Source of the DNA: an uncultured Clostridium sp.
GTDB lineage: Bacteria; Bacillota; Clostridia; TANB77; CAG-508
Assembly (NCBI GenBank): GCA_946496115.1
Contig: CAMMFK010000014.1
Coordinates: 1-22,530 of the forward strand
Length of the DNA stretch: 22,530 nt
Direction: 5' to 3'
In this document: positions 1 to 7,946 of the stretch, piece after piece
Layout: each line of letters opens with the position of its first letter
Numbering within the stretch: position 1 is the stretch's first letter
Notes under the pieces: generated by a model
What the model was told of the DNA's origin: nothing
The model's input: the letters and a program-made list of their open reading frames with translations, nothing else
Database searches by the model: none
Made by a program: the position numbers and the translations under genes

Positions 1-1398
1 TTCTATTTCATCTATGTATTTTTTTGCATTTTCTATTTTTCTAGCATAGTTTTCTTTTTTTAGTTTTAATGCCTTTAAATCTGATCGAACAGCCCTTGCC
101 TTTATTTCAACTTCATTTGCACTATTAAAAGCTGAAACTAATTCTTTTATTGTGTATGAACCATTTAAATTTATTTCATTCTTTATTGATAATTCATCCT
201 CTAAAGAATTCTCGCCTAATTCATCTTCTAATTTTTTATCTATTTTATTATCTAATTTAGGCATAACAAACTTTTTAGCTTTAAAAAAGTAAGATATTTT
301 TTTAAAGAAACTCTTTTTGCAATCCAAAAACATTACAATTTGTTTTTCTTGCATTACATATATATCATTTTGCTTTTTTACATATTCTTTTAATTCCTTT
401 AAAATTTCTTCATTACGCACAATTTCTTCTTCTAAATCTGTTTTTCTTAAGCTTTGAAGTTCAACTTGCTTATCTACAAACTCTGCTAAGTTTCCAGTTG
501 TGATTATGTTATCATTAGTTTCATCAAGTTCTATATGCATTCTATTCTTGCCATTGTTCTTTTTTAAATTTTCGTGGCTTTCATCTACATACTCTAATTC
601 CAAATTTCCATTTTCATTCACATATGGCTCGAAATTGTATTTATAATTTGTCTCAGTTGTTAAAATGAACAACGCTTTCAAAAGCATATAAAATTTTTCC
701 GCATCATTCTTGTTATCAAAAACATTTCTATAATAGGTATTAAATAATTTCTTTACTTTTGTATGACCTGTTACATATAAATATTTGCCCGAAACCTCAT
801 ATATGTTAGGCCATTCATTTGTAAATAGCCAAATATAATTTTCTATATCATTTATTTGAGCGGATGTTAAAAGATTGCCTTTATAATCCATCTTATTTAT
901 TGGTACAAATATTCTTGTATCTTCTTTTTCCAATTTCTTTTTAATAATATAAAATAATACTGATGTTTCTCCCTCATTTGCAGGGAATAGCATAAAATAC
1001 TTATTATCTTCTTTAGAATAATAAATTTGCCACAAGTAATTTTTATCATATTTAACAAAGTATGGAATATTTTTCAATTTTTCTTGCAAATTCTCTAGTT
1101 TCTTGATTTCATTAACTGACGCTGAATCTAAAACATCGTTAAATATTTCTTTTGACTTTCTATCATCTGTCTGTAAATAAGCAGATAATGGCTTTGCTGT
1201 TTTATATCTTTCGCGAATCTCTGCTGTTCTGTCTAAAGGTGTTATTAATATTTCCAAGTCATGTACTGACACATAATTATATACTTTATATACATTTGAA
1301 TTGCTAAAATCACTAAAATGTATTGGCTCAGCCTCTAGCAATTTTTGTGGTATATTTTCCAAATCAAGTCCTATGTACTCTAGAACGTCATTTTTCAA
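1..1398 (-). CDS. Unknown protein, partial (N-terminal 466 residues), TTG start
   Basis: I do not recognise this protein. The frame is open from a TTG at 1398 to the first base of the window, 466 codons with no stop, so the C-terminus lies outside. The start is chosen because GAGGAG lies about 9 bases upstream of the TTG and the only nearby ATG is out of frame and stops after three codons. The first ~220 residues look globular, with many aromatic residues. About residues 290–350 are rich in Glu/Lys/Leu and look like a coiled coil (around LEEEIVRNEEILKELKEYV). The rest is highly charged, with another helical Lys/Glu-rich stretch at the window edge. No signal peptide or clear membrane segment is seen. 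The start is 2 bases after the stop of the ThrRS-like gene, and its ribosome site lies inside that gene's last codons, so the two are probably translationally coupled and act together. That last point is inference. Confidence 0.8.
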   Translation of the reverse strand, partial: MKNDVLEYIGLDLENIPQKLLEAEPIHFSDFSNSNVYKVYNYVSVHDLEILITPLDRTAEIRERYKTAKPLSAYLQTDDRKSKEIFNDVLDSASVNEIKKLENLQEKLKNIPYFVKYDKNYLWQIYYSKEDNKYFMLFPANEGETSVLFYIIKKKLEKEDTRIFVPINKMDYKGNLLTSAQINDIENYIWLFTNEWPNIYEVSGKYLYVTGHTKVKKLFNTYYRNVFDNKNDAEKFYMLLKALFILTTETNYKYNFEPYVNENGNLELEYVDESHENLKKNNGKNRMHIELDETNDNIITTGNLAEFVDKQVELQSLRKTDLEEEIVRNEEILKELKEYVKKQNDIYVMQEKQIVMFLDCKKSFFKKISYFFKAKKFVMPKLDNKIDKKLEDELGENSLEDELSIKNEINLNGSYTIKELVSAFNSANEVEIKARAVRSDLKALKLKKENYARKIENAKKYIDEIE

Positions 1399-1400
1399 AA

Positions 1401-2576
1401 TTATCTTCTCCTCTCAAATCTTTGCATAACTTCTTCTAAGGTATAATGTTTAATATCCTTTTTACCATATCTTATAACAGAAACTTTATTGCTATTATAT
1501 TCTTCTTTTCCAATTAGCACAATATATGGTATTTTAAATTTCTTAGCCTTTTCTATCTTTTCATCTAAATCTTTGTCTGTAAAATCAACTGATACTCTTA
1601 CTCGTCTTTCTCTTAATTTATCTTTCATTTGATTTGCATAATCAATATACTCGTCATATTCAGGAATTATAATACATTGAACCGGTGCAATCCATGTTGG
1701 AAATTCTCCCTGATATTTTTCTATTAATATTGCAAGCATACTTTCATAACTACCTAAATCTTGCCTGTGTATATATAGTGGGAATTTTTCCAAGCCATCT
1801 TTATCTGTATATTTTAAATCAAATCTATGTGTAATTTCAAAATCTATTTCTATTTTTGCCAAAAGCTTACTATTATAATAAACCTGTATGCTAGGGCCAT
1901 ACATTTTTGCATCTTGATTTTTTGTATATGTTATTTTAGACTCATTTAAAGCCTTTTCCATTGCTATAGCACACATATTCCACTCATTTATTGTTCCTAT
2001 GTACTCTTCCTTTTTGCTTGTATTCCAAGTTGATATTTTGTATTCAACATTTAAATCTAGCTTGTCCATAAAATATTTTTCTATTTCTACTGACTCTTTT
2101 AAAGTTTTCTCTAACAATTCCGGTGATGTAAATATACTAGCATCTGAAAAAGAGTATTGCCTCATACAAGTTAGCCCTCTTATTTTGCTTGTTGGCTCAT
2201 CTCTAAATACTGTAGATGTTTCGCTATATTTTACAGGTAATTCTTTGTAACTATGCTGTTTTGTGGCATACAAGCTACAATGAAATGGCCTTACATATGG
2301 TCTTAAAACTATTGAATTTTGTTCTTCTTCCGCTTCTATTGTAAAAATTTCGTCTTTTTCCTGCTCCCATCTATCTTCTATCATGTATATTTCAGCTCTT
2401 GATGCACTTGGAGTTCTGACTATCATGTAGCCTCTCTTTTCTTCCTCGTCTTCTACCATTTCTCTAAGTATTTTTATCATCTTTGCACCATTTGGAAGTA
2501 TTATAGGAAAGCCTTTTCCTATATAATCTACACTTGTATATATTTCTAACTCTTTACCTAATTTACTGTATTCCAT
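1401..2576 (-). CDS. Threonyl-tRNA synthetase paralogue lacking editing domains and key catalytic residues
   Basis: 391 residues aligning with the catalytic core and anticodon-binding domain of the complete ThrRS in this window. The N-terminal TGS and editing domains (about 250 residues) are absent. Motif 2 is kept (FRDE, 124–127). The first zinc-ligand motif, MNCPHH in ThrRS, reads YVRPFH, so the Cys becomes Arg96. The second ligand in QNDAHLF becomes Ser147 (FSDASIF). Only the third, His270 (YIHRQDLGS), is kept. The motif 3 Arg (GSSDRF in ThrRS) is Ser279. Zinc binds the threonine amino and hydroxyl groups in ThrRS and the motif 3 Arg binds ATP, so ordinary aminoacylation is unlikely. The C-terminal anticodon-binding fold (about 297–391) is intact. 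The ribosome site GAGGAA lies 7 bases before the ATG. A role in tRNA(Thr) sensing, regulation or modification is inference. Paralogues without editing domains exist elsewhere but normally keep the zinc site. Confidence 0.88.
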   Translation of the reverse strand: MEYSKLGKELEIYTSVDYIGKGFPIILPNGAKMIKILREMVEDEEEKRGYMIVRTPSASRAEIYMIEDRWEQEKDEIFTIEAEEEQNSIVLRPYVRPFHCSLYATKQHSYKELPVKYSETSTVFRDEPTSKIRGLTCMRQYSFSDASIFTSPELLEKTLKESVEIEKYFMDKLDLNVEYKISTWNTSKKEEYIGTINEWNMCAIAMEKALNESKITYTKNQDAKMYGPSIQVYYNSKLLAKIEIDFEITHRFDLKYTDKDGLEKFPLYIHRQDLGSYESMLAILIEKYQGEFPTWIAPVQCIIIPEYDEYIDYANQMKDKLRERRVRVSVDFTDKDLDEKIEKAKKFKIPYIVLIGKEEYNSNKVSVIRYGKKDIKHYTLEEVMQRFERRR

Positions 2577-2621
2577 TTGACTTTTCCTCTTTTCTTTTGA
2601 ATATGAAATTTACATTTTGTG

Positions 2622-2650
2622 TTGTTTTTTCGTAAATTGTATGTTATACT
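2622..2650 (+). promoter_or_regulatory. Promoter of the 37-residue hydrophobic peptide
   Basis: TTGTTT (2622–2627), a 17-base spacer, then TATACT (2645–2650) preceded by TG one base upstream (extended -10). The predicted start is at about 2655–2658, giving a leader of about 80 bases before the peptide start. It faces the plus strand, against all flanking genes. Confidence 0.7.
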
Positions 2651-2690
2651 AACCATCGTAGGAAATGAACATAGTAGTAGATATGTGTTG

Positions 2691-2731
2691 CCACTGCACT
2701 AGATAACTTTGGTTATCAGAAAGTGAGGTGG
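2691..2731 (+). promoter_or_regulatory. Hairpin masking the ribosome-binding site of the toxin-like peptide
   Basis: CCACTGCACT (2691–2700) pairs with AGTGAGGTGG (2722–2731), nine of ten positions including one G-U. Inside it sits a second perfect stem, GATAAC (2702–2707) with GTTATC (2712–2717), around a TTTG loop. The Shine-Dalgarno AGGTGG is entirely in the 3' arm, so this fold would block translation. Known type I toxin mRNAs often hide their ribosome site this way. Confidence 0.6.
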
Positions 2732-2736
2732 TGTTT

Positions 2737-2850
2737 ATGAGCTTTATACTTTTTTTATTATATACCTTAATGGTATCATCAACAATAAACGTAACCTTAT
2801 TAACGATTTTATACATAAAATATGTAAATTCAAAAATAGATAAGGAATAA
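2737..2850 (+). CDS. 37-residue hydrophobic peptide, candidate type I toxin
   Basis: ATG at 2737, TAA at 2848, preceded by AGGTGG 5 bases upstream. Residues 3–29 form one uninterrupted hydrophobic stretch (FILFLLYTLMV at its start), long enough for a single membrane helix. A short charged tail follows (KYVNSKIDKE). Size, single helix and charged C-terminus match the type I membrane toxins of Firmicutes and the small holin-like toxins in general design, but I recognise no specific family. It has its own promoter and a structured leader hiding the ribosome site. A convergent RNA on the other strand covers its whole 3' untranslated region. If it is a toxin it would act at the cytoplasmic membrane; this is inference. 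The alternative is a harmless small membrane protein or regulatory peptide. The minus-strand open frame across the same DNA has no ribosome site and is not a gene. Confidence 0.65.
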   Translation: MSFILFLLYTLMVSSTINVTLLTILYIKYVNSKIDKE

Positions 2851-2942
2851 AATAACAACACATTCCACTATGCCAATATTGCGAATGTGTTGTTATAACT
2901 ATATGTAGTGGTAACCGCATTCACTGCGGTTATTCATTTCCT
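2845..2942 (-). ncRNA. Candidate antisense RNA (antitoxin), about 95–100 nt
   Basis: A perfect consensus promoter (2949–2977) predicts a transcript starting near 2942. It would fold into two hairpins. The first has 8-bp arms at 2912–2919 and 2925–2932 with a 5-base loop. The second has 14-bp arms at 2852–2865 and 2883–2896 and is followed by TTTTATT, a modest intrinsic terminator. The RNA is complementary to the entire 3' untranslated region of the plus-strand peptide mRNA and ends at its stop codon. This tail-to-tail layout is that of TxpA/RatA and BsrG/SR4 in Bacillus. The same region is also the 3' untranslated region of the 1003-residue gene's mRNA, so the RNA could also arise by processing. 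Confidence 0.6.
2852..2896. terminator. 14-bp stem, terminator for the antisense RNA and the 1003-residue gene
   Basis: Perfect arms ATAACAACACATTC (2852–2865) and GAATGTGTTGTTAT (2883–2896) enclose a 17-base loop. On the minus strand the stem is followed by TTTATTCC, so it ends minus-strand transcripts. On the plus strand no T-run follows, so there it is more a 3' structure of the peptide mRNA than a terminator. ATGTGTTG of the right arm also occurs in the peptide leader at 2683–2690, allowing alternative pairing. Confidence 0.6.
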
Positions 2943-2943
2943 A
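2912..2943 (+). terminator. 8-bp stem with T-rich tail ending the peptide mRNA
   Basis: TAACCGCA (2912–2919) and TGCGGTTA (2925–2932) form a perfect stem around TTCAC. On the plus strand it is followed by TTCATTTCC, a weak T-rich tail. TTCATTTCCTA (2933–2943) is an exact complement of TAGGAAATGAA (2659–2669) near the 5' end of the same mRNA. Confidence 0.45.
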
Positions 2944-2948
2944 TACTT

Positions 2949-2977
2949 ATTATACATAGTTATTAAAAAAATGTCAA
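2949..2977 (-). promoter_or_regulatory. Perfect consensus promoter for the antisense RNA
   Basis: On the minus strand TTGACA (2977–2972), exactly 17 bases, then TATAAT (2954–2949). Every position matches the SigA consensus. The -35 box lies inside the last codons of the 1003-residue gene. No minus-strand ORF with a ribosome site follows closely, which fits an RNA product. Confidence 0.8.
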
Positions 2978-5974
2978 ATCTATATCATCATCAGATTTCG
3001 CTGTATTTTCCCTATCATCTTCTACTTCTGCATTCTTTCTATATCCTTCAAATAATATTTCTGGGCGTATTTTTTTATTTTCGTCATAACTTTTTCCTAA
3101 TCTTTTATAAAAATCTTTTGTCATAATAATTTTTACTAAATCTGGGCATAGAATTTCTTGCATATTATCAGTACTTTTAAATACATCTCTTATTCTTTTA
3201 TATAATTCGTACACTTTTTGATAATCTTTTGGAATAGGTGTTCTTCGCTTTTCAGCATAAGTTAACGTTGTAAAATCCGTTCCTGACCAATCATGAATAA
3301 GTGGTATACTTCCTGTTATTTTATAAGTCCCTCTCTTATAAAAATTACTAAATCCGTCATCTAGTATTGATTCGTAATTTCCACCTCCGTTTATACCATC
3401 CATATAATACTCGGCTATATAAAGTGCTATTCTATATTCTTCGTCATTTTCCAAAATCTCCTTATTAAATAATCTATTTATCAAAAAAAATTTAATACTA
3501 GAATACACCTTTATATTTTCTGTATCTATTTTTTCTAAACATTGACAAGTAATTGTTAATGAACTAACTTTACTATAAAAATCTAATGAACTATATTTAT
3601 TAATAATATCGTCATCAGAAAATAAAAATCGAAGAGGATTGTGTATCGGTATCGAAGATTGCCTAATAAGGTAATTTTTTAATAAATCATCTCTAACGTT
3701 TTCTTTTCCAAAATCTTTATCCAATTTGAAACAGATATCAGTTAAAAACCAACCATCTATATCAAATTTATAAAAACTTTTGCAAATATCTATAATAGAT
3801 TTATAATATTTATATTTATCGTAATTAAAATCTTCACCTAATACTTTTCCATCATCTGCTTTGTAATTTTTAAAAAGCAATCTGTAAAAATTTATTTTAG
3901 CATCTACTGTTCCTTTTATATAATCTTCTCTCATCTTTTTCTTTTTATAAAGCCTTATAGAATCTATTTCATTTAAATTGCTATACATATATTCTTTTAA
4001 ATCAGGTATAATTTTTCTAAGAAGATTACTGTTGTTAAATCCATCTTCCAATTTACCATTAGGCGATTTTATTTGAAATAATACACTTTCTTTTGATATA
4101 TTTTTATCAGTAAGTTTTTCAATTAAATATGAAAATATTGCCATATATTGTCCTATATGCAATCTGGTATTTAATTCACTATCAAAATAAAATCTATTTT
4201 CTAAAGGTACATTCGCTTCTCTTTGAGACTTATTATATTCTTTTATAGTCTTAACTAAAAATTTTATATACTCTTGCGAATAGTCTATTCCGTAATTTTC
4301 CGGATTTGAACGAGGATAAAGACCATCTTTTACTCTTTTAGCCAATTCCCATCCATCATTATAATCTCCCCAAAAGCCATTATACATTGTGGATAGATTT
4401 TCCGTTGACTTCCACATTTTAAGTATGTCTTTTGCCATCTTATATGAATTAAAATCATGTATTTTTAAATCTAGTTTTTCTAAATCTTCTGGATTTATTT
4501 GGTCAAGACAGCATGCACAAATCGAATTATTTTCAAAATTTGCAGTATAAAAAATTAAAGAAAACAAGCCATCTCGCCCAAGCTTTTCTATTCTTAATAA
4601 TGATACAAATTTATCGTAGTGGTCTAATATATCATTTGCATTTTTTAAAGATAAATGCTTGTCCATAAATTTTAATAATTCGCCATCATCTGATTCTCTA
4701 TGTATTTTGTCAACTATTTCTGTTATGAATTTTAAATAATATTTTCTTTCTTCTTCGCTTTTTATTTTAAATGGCTCACTTGTGTCTGAGTCAAAGCTGT
4801 TAGTTTCTTCATATAGAGCATAAAAATAAAATTTAGTTCTATAAAATTTTTCTTTAAATTCTTCTGGTACCTCTTCCCCAAATACTGAAACTAGCCTTTC
4901 TATATTATTTAATCTTTCGTAATATTTATGATAAACTTTGTTTTTAATATTAGGATATATACTTTTATCGCTTTTTGTAATGCTATCTTTAAATGCTTTT
5001 TTAGCCCACAAAGGCACATCTAAATAATCGCTTTCTATTTCTTCCCATAACTTGCTTTGATATTCCTTTGCTCTATCTAAAAGTCCTCCTGGTGCTAGCA
5101 ACTTTTCTCTGTTTTCTGCTACATACAAATCTAAATATCTTTTAGATAGGGCTATAACTTCCACCTTTTTATCTAATGGCATTTTGTCCATGTCTAACTT
5201 GTCTAAAGATTCCCCATCAATAACTAATGCTGGTATATTTGAAAAAGTTGCTATTGCTTTTATAGATGATTTTAATTCTTTAAATGTTTCATCTAATACT
5301 CTATTTGCTATTTTTTTGCTTTCTTGTTCATCTTTGTTACTCAAAAATGTATTTAAAGTATTATTTTCATTATAGTATGTCAATTGCTCATTTCTTACAC
5401 TATGAGATAACATATTTATTATTTTTATATGTGCTGAAAGTCTTGAAATTGCATTATTTATTGAGTTTATTTTACTTGCGTCTGTTTTATCACTCATAAA
5501 AAATATTCTTCTTTTAGATTTTTTTAATTCAACATTTCCTAAATCTTCTAATGCAATTATTCTTAACTCACAATTTCTTTTAAGTTCACTTAAATCATTT
5601 AATATACTATCTATCTCTGCATTGTTAAATATTATTTTAACTTTTTGTCTAATTGCTTGCTCTAATGATACATTTCTGCTTAGAGTTTTGTTTTCTTCTA
5701 TGTTTTGATTAAGTCTTTTTCTTATAATATCCATGTAATGATTAGTTTTTTTAGCTATATCATTTCCATAAGTAATAAAAGTAGAAAAGTTTCCTGAAGA
5801 TACTTCTTCAAAAAGTTTTTTTCTACTTTCATTTTCGTCATCTGTTAAATTTCTATCTATTTCTAGATTTGATGTATCTATTATAGACACATCGGTTGTT
5901 TCTATTGGTTCAATATCATTATCTATTTTTTCTCCAATATGAAACAACCTTTTTATGCGTTCTATTAGTGTCAT
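2963..5974 (-). CDS. 1003-residue protein of unknown function, downstream of thrS
   Basis: I do not recognise this protein. It has no signal peptide or membrane segment, so it is probably cytoplasmic. The first ~60 residues are acidic and low in complexity. About residues 90–215 are rich in Asn, Lys, Ile and Leu and look helical. The central and C-terminal parts are mixed helix-like sequence with many Tyr/Phe/Lys residues and scattered Cys, including ICACCLDQ near 485 and ITCQCLE near 828. A Gly-rich turn (INGGGNY) occurs near 885. The last residues are acidic (DDDIDLTFF). The ATG is preceded by TTAGGAGC, and the start is 15 bases after the thrS stop, so it is probably cotranscribed with thrS under T-box control. 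Codon use and base composition look like the neighbours'. Its large size in a thrS operon is unusual. A role in threonine starvation or translation is only inferred from context. Confidence 0.85.
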   Translation of the reverse strand: MTLIERIKRLFHIGEKIDNDIEPIETTDVSIIDTSNLEIDRNLTDDENESRKKLFEEVSSGNFSTFITYGNDIAKKTNHYMDIIRKRLNQNIEENKTLSRNVSLEQAIRQKVKIIFNNAEIDSILNDLSELKRNCELRIIALEDLGNVELKKSKRRIFFMSDKTDASKINSINNAISRLSAHIKIINMLSHSVRNEQLTYYNENNTLNTFLSNKDEQESKKIANRVLDETFKELKSSIKAIATFSNIPALVIDGESLDKLDMDKMPLDKKVEVIALSKRYLDLYVAENREKLLAPGGLLDRAKEYQSKLWEEIESDYLDVPLWAKKAFKDSITKSDKSIYPNIKNKVYHKYYERLNNIERLVSVFGEEVPEEFKEKFYRTKFYFYALYEETNSFDSDTSEPFKIKSEEERKYYLKFITEIVDKIHRESDDGELLKFMDKHLSLKNANDILDHYDKFVSLLRIEKLGRDGLFSLIFYTANFENNSICACCLDQINPEDLEKLDLKIHDFNSYKMAKDILKMWKSTENLSTMYNGFWGDYNDGWELAKRVKDGLYPRSNPENYGIDYSQEYIKFLVKTIKEYNKSQREANVPLENRFYFDSELNTRLHIGQYMAIFSYLIEKLTDKNISKESVLFQIKSPNGKLEDGFNNSNLLRKIIPDLKEYMYSNLNEIDSIRLYKKKKMREDYIKGTVDAKINFYRLLFKNYKADDGKVLGEDFNYDKYKYYKSIIDICKSFYKFDIDGWFLTDICFKLDKDFGKENVRDDLLKNYLIRQSSIPIHNPLRFLFSDDDIINKYSSLDFYSKVSSLTITCQCLEKIDTENIKVYSSIKFFLINRLFNKEILENDEEYRIALYIAEYYMDGINGGGNYESILDDGFSNFYKRGTYKITGSIPLIHDWSGTDFTTLTYAEKRRTPIPKDYQKVYELYKRIRDVFKSTDNMQEILCPDLVKIIMTKDFYKRLGKSYDENKKIRPEILFEGYRKNAEVEDDRENTAKSDDDIDLTFF

Positions 5975-5989
5975 TAATTGCTCCTAATT

Positions 5990-7921
5990 CTACTTGTATT
6001 CCTCAACTTCCTTTACAATCCTCTTAATAAAGTCCTCTGTTTTAATGCTTCCTATATCTCCTTCTTTTCTATCTCTTACAGATACTGTGGCATTTTCCAC
6101 TTCTTTATCTCCAACTATAAGCATATATGGAACTTTTGAAAGTTGGGCTTCACGAATTTTGTAACCTGTTTTTTCATTTCTATCATCAACTTCTACTCTT
6201 ATGCCTTTTTCTTGTAGTTCTTCTCTAATTTTATTTGCATATTCTACATGTTTATCTGTAATAGGCAAAATTTTAACTTGTTTTGGAGCAAGCCATACTG
6301 GGAAAGCTCCTTTTGTTTCTTCTATTAAGAAAGATATAAATCTATCTGAAGAACCTAAAATTGCTCTATGTATAACAACTGGTCTATGTTCTTTTCCGTC
6401 TTCGCCTATATATGTTAATTCAAATCTTTCAGGAAGTGCAAAGTCTAATTGGCAAGTTGGTATAGTAACATCATGATTTAATGCTGTTTTTATTTGTATA
6501 TCTATTTTTGGTCCATAGAATGCTGCTTCTCCTTCTGCTTCATAGAAATCTATTCCTAACTCTGTTAATATTTCACGTAATTGGCTTTCTGCTGTCTCCC
6601 ACATTTCATCATTATCTATGTATTTTTCTTTATTCTTTTTATCTCTTAAAGATAATCTATATTTAAAGTTTGATGCTGGGAAATCAAAGTCTTTTTGGTA
6701 AACTTCTTTTATTAAGTTTAGAACTCTACCAACTTCTTCTTTTATTTGGTCTGGTCTAACAAAAAGGTGAGCGTCATTTTGACACATTTCACGAACTCTT
6801 TCTAGTCCGCATACACTACCACTAGCTTCATATCTAAAATCGTGAGCAAGTTCACCAATTCTAATAGGTAAATCTTTATATGAATGTAGGCTATTTTTGT
6901 AAATAAGCATATGGTGTGGGCAGTTCATTGGTCTTAAAACCATTTCCTCGTTATCCATTTTCATTATTGGGAACATATCATCTTTATAATGGTCCCAGTG
7001 ACCGCTTATTTTGTATAATTCAGTATTTGCTAAACATGGTGTATAAACATGCTCATATCCAAGTTTTATTTCTTTATCTTGAATATATCTTTCTAACAAT
7101 CTTCTAACTGTTGCTCCATCTGGCAAATACATTGGAAGTCCAGAGCCTACTAATTTATGTGTCATAAATAAATTTAAGTCTTTTCCTATTTTTCTGTGGT
7201 CTCTTTGTTTTGCTTCTTCTAACAATTGTAAATGCTCTTCTAATAAAGATGCTTTAGGGAATGATATAGCATAAATTCTTTGTAGCATTTTGTTATGCTC
7301 ATCACCTCTCCAGTATGCTCCTGAATTATTTAATATTTTAACTGCTTTTATTTTTCCAGTACTCATTAAGTGAGGACCTGCACAAAGGTCTGTAAATTCA
7401 CCCTGTTTATAAAAAGATATTTCTTCGCCATCCGCTAAATCATTAATTAACTCACACTTATATGGCTCATCTTTCATTAATTCTAGAGCTTCTTTTTTAG
7501 GTAAAGAAAATCTTTCAATTGGTAAATCTTCTTTAATAATTTTTTTCATTTCCGCTTCTATTTTTTCTTTATCTTCATCTGTGAAATTATTTTCAACATC
7601 AAAATCATAATAAAATCCGTCATCAATGGCTGGACCGATTGCCAATTTTGTATTTTGAAATAATCTTTTAACTGCTTGAGCCATTATGTGTGAAGTTGTA
7701 TGCCAATAAGCCTTTTTTCCGTCTAAATCACTATCAAAAGTTAAGATTTCAACATTACAATCTTTTTCTAGTTTAAATCTTAAATCTTCTACTTTTCCGT
7801 CAACTCTTCCACAAGTTGCGTTTCTTGCTAACCCTTCGCTTATTTGTTTAGCTAAGTCATAAATTGAAATTCCTTGCTCTACTTCTTTTTGAGAGCCATC
7901 TTTTAAAGTTACTTTAATCAT
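5990..7921 (-). CDS. thrS: Threonyl-tRNA synthetase
   Basis: Charges tRNA(Thr) with threonine in the cytoplasm. At 643 residues it is full length. Domains in order: TGS (1–62), editing domain (about 63–245) with HxxxH (His74, His78) and the C-x3-H pair Cys180/His184, class II catalytic core (about 245–540), and C-terminal anticodon-binding domain (about 545–643). The catalytic zinc ligands are all present: Cys334 (MNCPHH), His385 (QNDAHLF) and His518 (VIHRA). Motif 2 is FRYE (362–365) and the motif 3 Arg is Arg527 (GSSDRF). The start has a ribosome site (AAAGGAG) just upstream. Expression is probably controlled by the T-box leader at 8112–8352. A 166-bp inverted-repeat element separates the T-box terminator from the gene. 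The 1003-residue unknown gene follows after 15 bases. Confidence 0.98.
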   Translation of the reverse strand: MIKVTLKDGSQKEVEQGISIYDLAKQISEGLARNATCGRVDGKVEDLRFKLEKDCNVEILTFDSDLDGKKAYWHTTSHIMAQAVKRLFQNTKLAIGPAIDDGFYYDFDVENNFTDEDKEKIEAEMKKIIKEDLPIERFSLPKKEALELMKDEPYKCELINDLADGEEISFYKQGEFTDLCAGPHLMSTGKIKAVKILNNSGAYWRGDEHNKMLQRIYAISFPKASLLEEHLQLLEEAKQRDHRKIGKDLNLFMTHKLVGSGLPMYLPDGATVRRLLERYIQDKEIKLGYEHVYTPCLANTELYKISGHWDHYKDDMFPIMKMDNEEMVLRPMNCPHHMLIYKNSLHSYKDLPIRIGELAHDFRYEASGSVCGLERVREMCQNDAHLFVRPDQIKEEVGRVLNLIKEVYQKDFDFPASNFKYRLSLRDKKNKEKYIDNDEMWETAESQLREILTELGIDFYEAEGEAAFYGPKIDIQIKTALNHDVTIPTCQLDFALPERFELTYIGEDGKEHRPVVIHRAILGSSDRFISFLIEETKGAFPVWLAPKQVKILPITDKHVEYANKIREELQEKGIRVEVDDRNEKTGYKIREAQLSKVPYMLIVGDKEVENATVSVRDRKEGDIGSIKTEDFIKRIVKEVEEYK

Positions 7922-7946
7922 AGTAATCTCCTTTCTTAATTTAATT

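Noticed and set aside
2577..2660. A promoter for the ThrRS-like gene directly upstream of it
   Set aside because: Only TATAAC/TACAAT-like boxes without a matching -35 were found. Readthrough from the antisense-RNA or thrS promoters is as likely.
2649..2861. 70-codon minus-strand open frame across the toxin-like peptide
   Set aside because: No ribosome site or promoter. It is antisense to the hydrophobic ORF and contains the promoter and leader of that unit.
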